From positions 1 to 41,785 of IMG/VR virus record IMGVR_UViG_3300046714_000179: 41,785 nt of DNA; one strand, written 5' to 3'. Below, piece by piece: positions 37,868 to 41,785 of the stretch (the stretch's first letter is position 1; each line of letters begins with the position of its first letter). The DNA comes from a virus. The position numbers and the translations under genes are program-made. The notes under the pieces were generated by a model. The model did no database searches and was not told the origin of the DNA. It saw only the letters and a program-made list of their open reading frames with translations.

Positions 37868-38766
37868 TGCAAGAGGCATTCCACGTCGCTGGCTCCAATA
37901 TCATCTCATCTTCTGAGTCAGAATCTGACCTCCAGGATGATCCGCGCGGCGTTGTCTGGATGTATGCGGAGCCGAAGCCACACGCCAAATACGTCATGGG
38001 CTGCGACCCGACTGTTGGCGTCACCGGCTGGCAGCGCCATCTCCGTGTCGATGGCGATCACAAGACAGACAACTGCGCCATAGAGATTTTCGAGATCGAC
38101 GGCGAGAAGGTCAAACTAGTCGATGAACAGGGGAAGGCGATCATCGACCCCGTCACCAAGATCCCAAAATTCTACTATAGAGATGTTCAAGTGGCCGAGT
38201 ATGCAGCGCCCATAGATGCCGTCGAAGCAGCCCGCGTCTGCAACATCCTGGGCCGCGTCTATGCAGGCGAGGAGCAGGATCAGTGTCTCCTGATCTTCGA
38301 GTCTTATCCCGGCCCTGGGATGCTCACTCTCCAAGAGCTGCTCCGCCTGGGCTATGCCAATCTGTGGCACTGGGAATATTTTGCCGACTCTATTGCTGAA
38401 GAGACCAACCGGATTGGCTGGCGCTCGCATCACGAATCGCAGAAGGTTCTCTGGTATAGGGCGAGACGGCACCTGATGGAACATCGTGCCAAGATCCAGT
38501 CCAAATGGCTGCTCGAAGAATATTCAAATGCAGTCATCGATGTAGAAAAGATGCGCGCGCGCGCTGCCTATGGTTCCCACGACGACCGCATCCAAGCCGC
38601 TTCGATGGTCTTTTGGGCCGGTCATGGGTGGGCCTATGATGTCGAACGGACATCTGAAGAAGTGACGGCGAAGCCAGAGGTGGACTGGCAACAACAGGCT
38701 CCAGTCCTGGGCGAATACCGCTCCTACAAAGATGCCTGGTCCGACGTAGTTGATAGTTGGTATTGA
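37867..38766 (+). CDS. terL: large terminase, nuclease part
   Basis: 299 residues from GTG at 37867, sharing one base with the previous stop (TAGTG) and with GGAGG ten bases ahead. RNase H-like nuclease: HAKYVMGCDPTVGV (first Asp), HKTDNCAIEIFEID, CLLIFESYPGPG (Glu) and GSHDDRIQAASMVFW (last Asp). The first 45 residues include SSSESESD, where a palindrome copy TTCTGASTCAGAAT (37911-37924) lies. It likely cuts concatemers in a complex with the ATPase. In most phages both parts are one protein. Confidence 0.82.
   Translation: MQEAFHVAGSNIISSSESESDLQDDPRGVVWMYAEPKPHAKYVMGCDPTVGVTGWQRHLRVDGDHKTDNCAIEIFEIDGEKVKLVDEQGKAIIDPVTKIPKFYYRDVQVAEYAAPIDAVEAARVCNILGRVYAGEEQDQCLLIFESYPGPGMLTLQELLRLGYANLWHWEYFADSIAEETNRIGWRSHHESQKVLWYRARRHLMEHRAKIQSKWLLEEYSNAVIDVEKMRARAAYGSHDDRIQAASMVFWAGHGWAYDVERTSEEVTAKPEVDWQQQAPVLGEYRSYKDAWSDVVDSWY
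37911..37924. repeat. palindrome TTCTGASTCAGAAT, copy 6
   Basis: TTCTGAGTCAGAAT near the start of the terminase nuclease gene, encoding SESE. Confidence 0.9.
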
Positions 38767-38778
38767 TGAGGTTATACT
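38750..38778 (+). promoter_or_regulatory. leaderless promoter of the 81-residue gene
   Basis: TTGATA (38750-38755), 17 bases, TATACT (38773-38778), six bases TTGCCT, GTG at 38785. There is no ribosome site at a useful distance. The -35 lies in the terminase nuclease gene. Confidence 0.65.
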
Positions 38779-38784
38779 TTGCCT

Positions 38785-39030
38785 GTGGCCAATCTCCCGA
38801 TTAAGCCTCCTACTGGGGGGCAAACGCAGGCGGTATCAGCACCCGCTGCCCCCCACTATCTCTCTGACCCCTGCCAAGCCCAGATCGAGAAAGACGGCCA
38901 ACTAAAGGTCACTTTCTATCTCGACCCAGTGATCGCTAAGAGGTTAGAGGGACGCGCAGGCAAGCAGCCCCTGGGCGAGTATCTGTGGCAGAATGTTCTC
39001 CGCCGCGCAGTTGAGGGCCATGTCTTCTAG
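38785..39030 (+). CDS. hypothetical small protein
   Basis: 81 residues from GTG at 38785. A Pro/Gly-rich N-terminal tail (PIKPPTGGQTQAVSAPAA) and a C-terminal QLKVTFYLDPVIAKRLEGRA followed by EYLWQNVLRRAV, which resembles a ribbon-helix-helix (strand-helix-helix) DNA-binding fold. Function unknown. Confidence 0.6.
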   Translation: MANLPIKPPTGGQTQAVSAPAAPHYLSDPCQAQIEKDGQLKVTFYLDPVIAKRLEGRAGKQPLGEYLWQNVLRRAVEGHVF

Positions 39031-39412
39031 GATTTGTGATGAGTGCGGAAAAGCCTATTCCATCGGTGAGCACCCATGGTGCCCTCACGGACGACCAGCT
39101 GGCGGATTACTTATCTCAACGATACATTCTTCGGAGCGTGCAGTTATATATAGAAATCCAAGAACTGGCGAGATCCGCACCCCCGCTCGCAACGACCAAC
39201 CCGTCCCCGCAGTCTACGCCCGTCAAGGATATGTGAGGGAGGAGCTATCTACGGCGCAGTCGATACGCGACTTCGAGCGCACGACCGGCAAGCTCCACGA
39301 AGCCACCCACTACCACACAGGCAGCGGCAATGCCGAGAAGGATCTGGCCACAGAACCAGTCCACAAAAAGGACCCCGAGGTCACACGGCGCTTGGTCGAA
39401 GCCCTCCGCTAG
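39020..39412 (+). CDS. zinc-ribbon hypothetical protein
   Basis: 130 residues from ATG at 39020 (GAGGG just ahead). ICDECGKAYSIGEHPWCPHG has four Cys/His residues of a zinc ribbon (near 4-25). The rest is polar with YARQGYVREELSTAQSIRDF. Such ribbon proteins often sit between terminase and portal genes. Function unknown. Confidence 0.65.
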   Translation: MSSRICDECGKAYSIGEHPWCPHGRPAGGLLISTIHSSERAVIYRNPRTGEIRTPARNDQPVPAVYARQGYVREELSTAQSIRDFERTTGKLHEATHYHTGSGNAEKDLATEPVHKKDPEVTRRLVEALR

Positions 39413-39420
39413 TCTATAAT
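39392..39420 (+). promoter_or_regulatory. leaderless promoter of the portal gene
   Basis: TTGGTC (39392-39397), 17 bases, consensus TATAAT (39415-39420), seven bases CGCCTCA, GTG at 39428. No ribosome site is present. Confidence 0.7.
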
Positions 39421-39427
39421 CGCCTCA

Positions 39428-41398
39428 GTGCCCAGTGACTTCGATGATCTTCCTCCGCTAAAGGACGACGCGGCCAAGCCAGGGACTGTCGAATATGACA
39501 CCATAGCCTGGTGTGAATCGCGTCTCTTGCAGGGGCAGCGTTTTGTTGAATCTTCCGTAGGCTATGACAAGATCGACGACGCGCTAAATGCCATATTTAG
39601 CAATGAGCGAGAGACAGGCGCGTCCTATGTCCCCACTCCAAAGCCCTTGTCCAAGACCAAGACCAATCGCACGGCCAAGACTGCCGAAGACACTGTCGCC
39701 GGTCTGACCGACACGCGGGTCTTTTGGAACTATGCGACACGCAATCCTAAATACGAACAACAGGCCAAGATCAGCAACGATCAGGCCGAGGACTGGTACA
39801 CCTCTCGTCTGATCGATCTCCGCATCGCGGATGTCGTCCGCTATTACACCTTCGGTGGCACCGGCTACGCCCACCTCTTCTACTCGCGCCGCCTCAACGA
39901 CATGATGGTCGAGGCCGAGGACCCGCGCTCGATCTTCCCTATCGAGCCGATCTCCTATCACACGCTGCAAGACGCCCTGGGAGTCATCATCCGCAAGGCG
40001 CGCACGCCGAACTGGGTCAAGGCCGAATATAAGAAAGATGTAAAGGCGGACATCGGCGAGCCTGGGATCTTCGGCTGGTTCACACGTATCATCGGCGGCT
40101 CGTCGAAGAACAAACACTCCGGCCCATTGTCCCGGCGCGGCGGGTCGGCGGATGAAGCTATACCAGCGACTCCAACTGTCTTCGTCAACACGATGTATTT
40201 GAATGACACTCGGGTCAACAAGACATCGAAGACCGTCCTGATGGGCGAGTGGGAGGTCGGCGCGCAGGGGGAGGATGTACCCAAGACCAGTTGGTCCTAC
40301 AAAGTTGCCCCTAAGCAACCCCTCTATCCGTTCAAACGAATGATCGTTTGGGGCGGCGGCGCTCTCCTCTATGACGGCCCATCACCATACTGGCACGCAA
40401 AATATCCTCTCATCAAACTGACCCTCAACCCGTGGCCCAAGTCGTGGCTGGGTAAGGCTCCTCTGTGGGATGTCATGCCGCTCGACGCATCCCTCAACTC
40501 GCTCCTCCGCATCATCGACGACCACGCGGCCCAACTCGCGCAACCCAGCGCGACCGCTGACCGCAACGTCAGCAAGGCCGAGTTTGACAAGTTCAACTCG
40601 CGCGCTCCGGGGGCCAAGATCCGCACCAACATGGCCTCTGGCAAAGGCATCCAGATCATCCCCGTCCCCCCTCTCGACCAGTCTCTTTGGGAACATGTCA
40701 ACTGGATCAAGGAAGAGATCAAGGAAGTCTCGGGGACGGCCGATGTTTCTCAGATGGCCTCCCTCGCCCAGATACCCTCGGACGACACTATCGACACCAT
40801 CATGAAAGCCATGACCCCCGGCATGCGCTTGCGCTCGCGCATCCTAGAAGGCTTCATGAAAGAGTTTGCCGAGATGTATTTGTATTCCATTGCCCAGTTC
40901 GACACGCTCCCCAAGCGCATCGCCAAATTCGGCCCCGACGCCGTCACCAAGGAGGACATGGACTACGACCCCAACACCTTCATCCCGGACAATATCCCTG
41001 ACGGTGAACCTGGCGATGTGGCTTCGCTTGCGAACGCAGTTGGCATGGAGAATCCGCGTCCGCGATACGACCGCGCCAAGGCGATGTTTGAGTCGTTTAC
41101 CTTCAACTTCAAACCAGGATCGTTGCTCAATAGCGCGGCCACCCAAGACCGGATGGAGGACTTCCTCCTCTCGAAGATGGGCTATCTGGATTTCTTTACC
41201 TTGATGGAGAACCTGGGCAAGATGAATATCGTGCCGCCATCATTGAAGATCCCGGCGACTATTGTCGAGAGATTGCAGCTGCAAGCCGCTCTAGGAATCG
41301 GCATGGTGGCCAATGCCCAGGGAAGAAAAGCGACCAATGAAGCGCCGCCCAGCGTAGAGTCTCAACCTTCCGGCGATCCGACCATTCAAACGTCATGA
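39428..41398 (+). CDS. portal protein
   Basis: 656 residues from GTG. It has the size and layout of podovirus-like portals: an N-terminal region with FVESSVGYDKIDDALNAIFS, RYYTFGGTGYAHLFYSRR, then YPLIKLTLNPWPKSWLGKAP, long helices (NSLLRIIDDHAAQLAQPSAT, WEHVNWIKEEIKEVSGTADV), and the TIMKAMTPGMRLRSRILEGF segment. It follows the terminase genes. It forms the dodecameric entry ring of the head. The C-terminus is a Pro/Ser/Glu tail. Confidence 0.82.
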   Translation: MPSDFDDLPPLKDDAAKPGTVEYDTIAWCESRLLQGQRFVESSVGYDKIDDALNAIFSNERETGASYVPTPKPLSKTKTNRTAKTAEDTVAGLTDTRVFWNYATRNPKYEQQAKISNDQAEDWYTSRLIDLRIADVVRYYTFGGTGYAHLFYSRRLNDMMVEAEDPRSIFPIEPISYHTLQDALGVIIRKARTPNWVKAEYKKDVKADIGEPGIFGWFTRIIGGSSKNKHSGPLSRRGGSADEAIPATPTVFVNTMYLNDTRVNKTSKTVLMGEWEVGAQGEDVPKTSWSYKVAPKQPLYPFKRMIVWGGGALLYDGPSPYWHAKYPLIKLTLNPWPKSWLGKAPLWDVMPLDASLNSLLRIIDDHAAQLAQPSATADRNVSKAEFDKFNSRAPGAKIRTNMASGKGIQIIPVPPLDQSLWEHVNWIKEEIKEVSGTADVSQMASLAQIPSDDTIDTIMKAMTPGMRLRSRILEGFMKEFAEMYLYSIAQFDTLPKRIAKFGPDAVTKEDMDYDPNTFIPDNIPDGEPGDVASLANAVGMENPRPRYDRAKAMFESFTFNFKPGSLLNSAATQDRMEDFLLSKMGYLDFFTLMENLGKMNIVPPSLKIPATIVERLQLQAALGIGMVANAQGRKATNEAPPSVESQPSGDPTIQTS

Positions 41399-41785
41399 CA
41401 GATGCTCTGTTATTCCTCATCGTCGTCGAGTTAGGTCTCATCCTGTACTTGGTTTGGATGCGGCAGCCAGTAGCTTCTCCCCCTCCCCTCCCCCCGGAGC
41501 CGGAGAAGTTTGCTGTAGACAACATTCCCTATACGTCAGCCTCCGGTCTTTCCCGCGTCATGCGTGTCCAGGGCATGTCGATCCCCGCACGCTTCAAAGA
41601 ATCCTACGACTCTCTGACCAATCAAGAGAAAGGCGAGTATGATGCCCTCGCCGTTCTCCTAGCCACAGCCCAGTGGACCCCCTGCGAGTTTGTCCGCGAC
41701 TATACTCCCGCGTGGCAATCCGCGCAGGAAACCCTGGGCGTGGGCCTCACACTCTCCGATGGAACATTTGTAGTGGGAAGGAGTC
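41395..41785 (+). CDS. membrane-anchored protein, cut by the right edge
   Basis: 130 residues are visible from ATG at 41395 (ATGA overlap with the portal stop). MTDALLFLIVVELGLILYLV is a membrane span, followed by a Pro/Glu linker (SPPPLPPEPEK) and a polar domain with SLTNQEKGEYDALAVLLATA. No family recognised. The membrane start directly after a portal is unusual. Confidence 0.7.
   Translation, partial: MTDALLFLIVVELGLILYLVWMRQPVASPPPLPPEPEKFAVDNIPYTSASGLSRVMRVQGMSIPARFKESYDSLTNQEKGEYDALAVLLATAQWTPCEFVRDYTPAWQSAQETLGVGLTLSDGTFVVGRS

Noticed and set aside
37850-37880. Programmed ribosomal frameshift joining the two terminase frames
   Set aside because: No slippery heptamer is visible at the junction, and a GTG with an upstream GGAGG is available. 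Kept only as a point to test.
1-41785. CRISPR arrays, tRNA genes, rRNA genes and insertion sequences
   Set aside because: No regularly spaced long repeats, cloverleaf-like sequences or transposase motifs were recognised by eye. A dedicated tRNA search could still find one.

Overview
The window looks like part of the genome of a temperate tailed dsDNA phage, or the same DNA as a prophage. It carries a phage replication and recombination module, a tyrosine integrase, lysis genes, tail-fibre-like proteins, a terminase and a portal. Capsid, tape-measure and other tail genes are absent, and the first and last genes are cut by the window edges, so the genome is incomplete. The host is a moderately GC-rich bacterium. 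Sec signal peptides ending in -AQ or -GQ, malectin, LamG and chitobiase-type carbohydrate-binding domains, and many leaderless-looking starts are compatible with Acidobacteriota, but this is inference only.

Layout. 1-14544 is a long leftward block: ParB-like protein, Fe-S helicase, candidate ssDNA-binding protein, PD-(D/E)XK nuclease, P-loop ATPase, ERCC4 nuclease, a uracil-DNA glycosylase/3'-5' exonuclease fusion, a separate family A polymerase, small proteins, an HNH nuclease and at least five glycosyltransferase-like genes. 14545-14894 is a divergent control region with inverted repeats. 14895-16112 is a rightward VirE-type helicase. 16113-16301 holds CTGACAAC repeats and a short inverted repeat, a candidate attP or origin. 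16302-20602 is a leftward block with homing-type nucleases and small proteins; here the integrase is split into two genes with a membrane-protein gene between them. 20782-25684 is a rightward accessory operon of small overlapping genes, including a possible Tad1/Acb2-like anti-defence protein. 25641-35248 is leftward: lysis genes and three large fibre-like proteins, each with a signal peptide. 35284 to the right edge is rightward: packaging genes (probable small terminase, large terminase split into ATPase and nuclease genes) and the portal.

Four signals run across these blocks. (1) A palindrome, TTCTGASTCAGAAT, occurs six times about every 6-10 kb, mostly inside genes and in different reading frames. 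(2) An 11-mer, TTCTAGGTGAA, sits in or beside the core of several sigma70-like promoters and looks like the operator of an early regulon. (3) Many starts without a Shine-Dalgarno sequence have a TANNNT hexamer 6-8 bases upstream, the pattern of leaderless transcripts. (4) Three normally single or multidomain enzymes (integrase, large terminase, DNA polymerase) are encoded as two polypeptides each.
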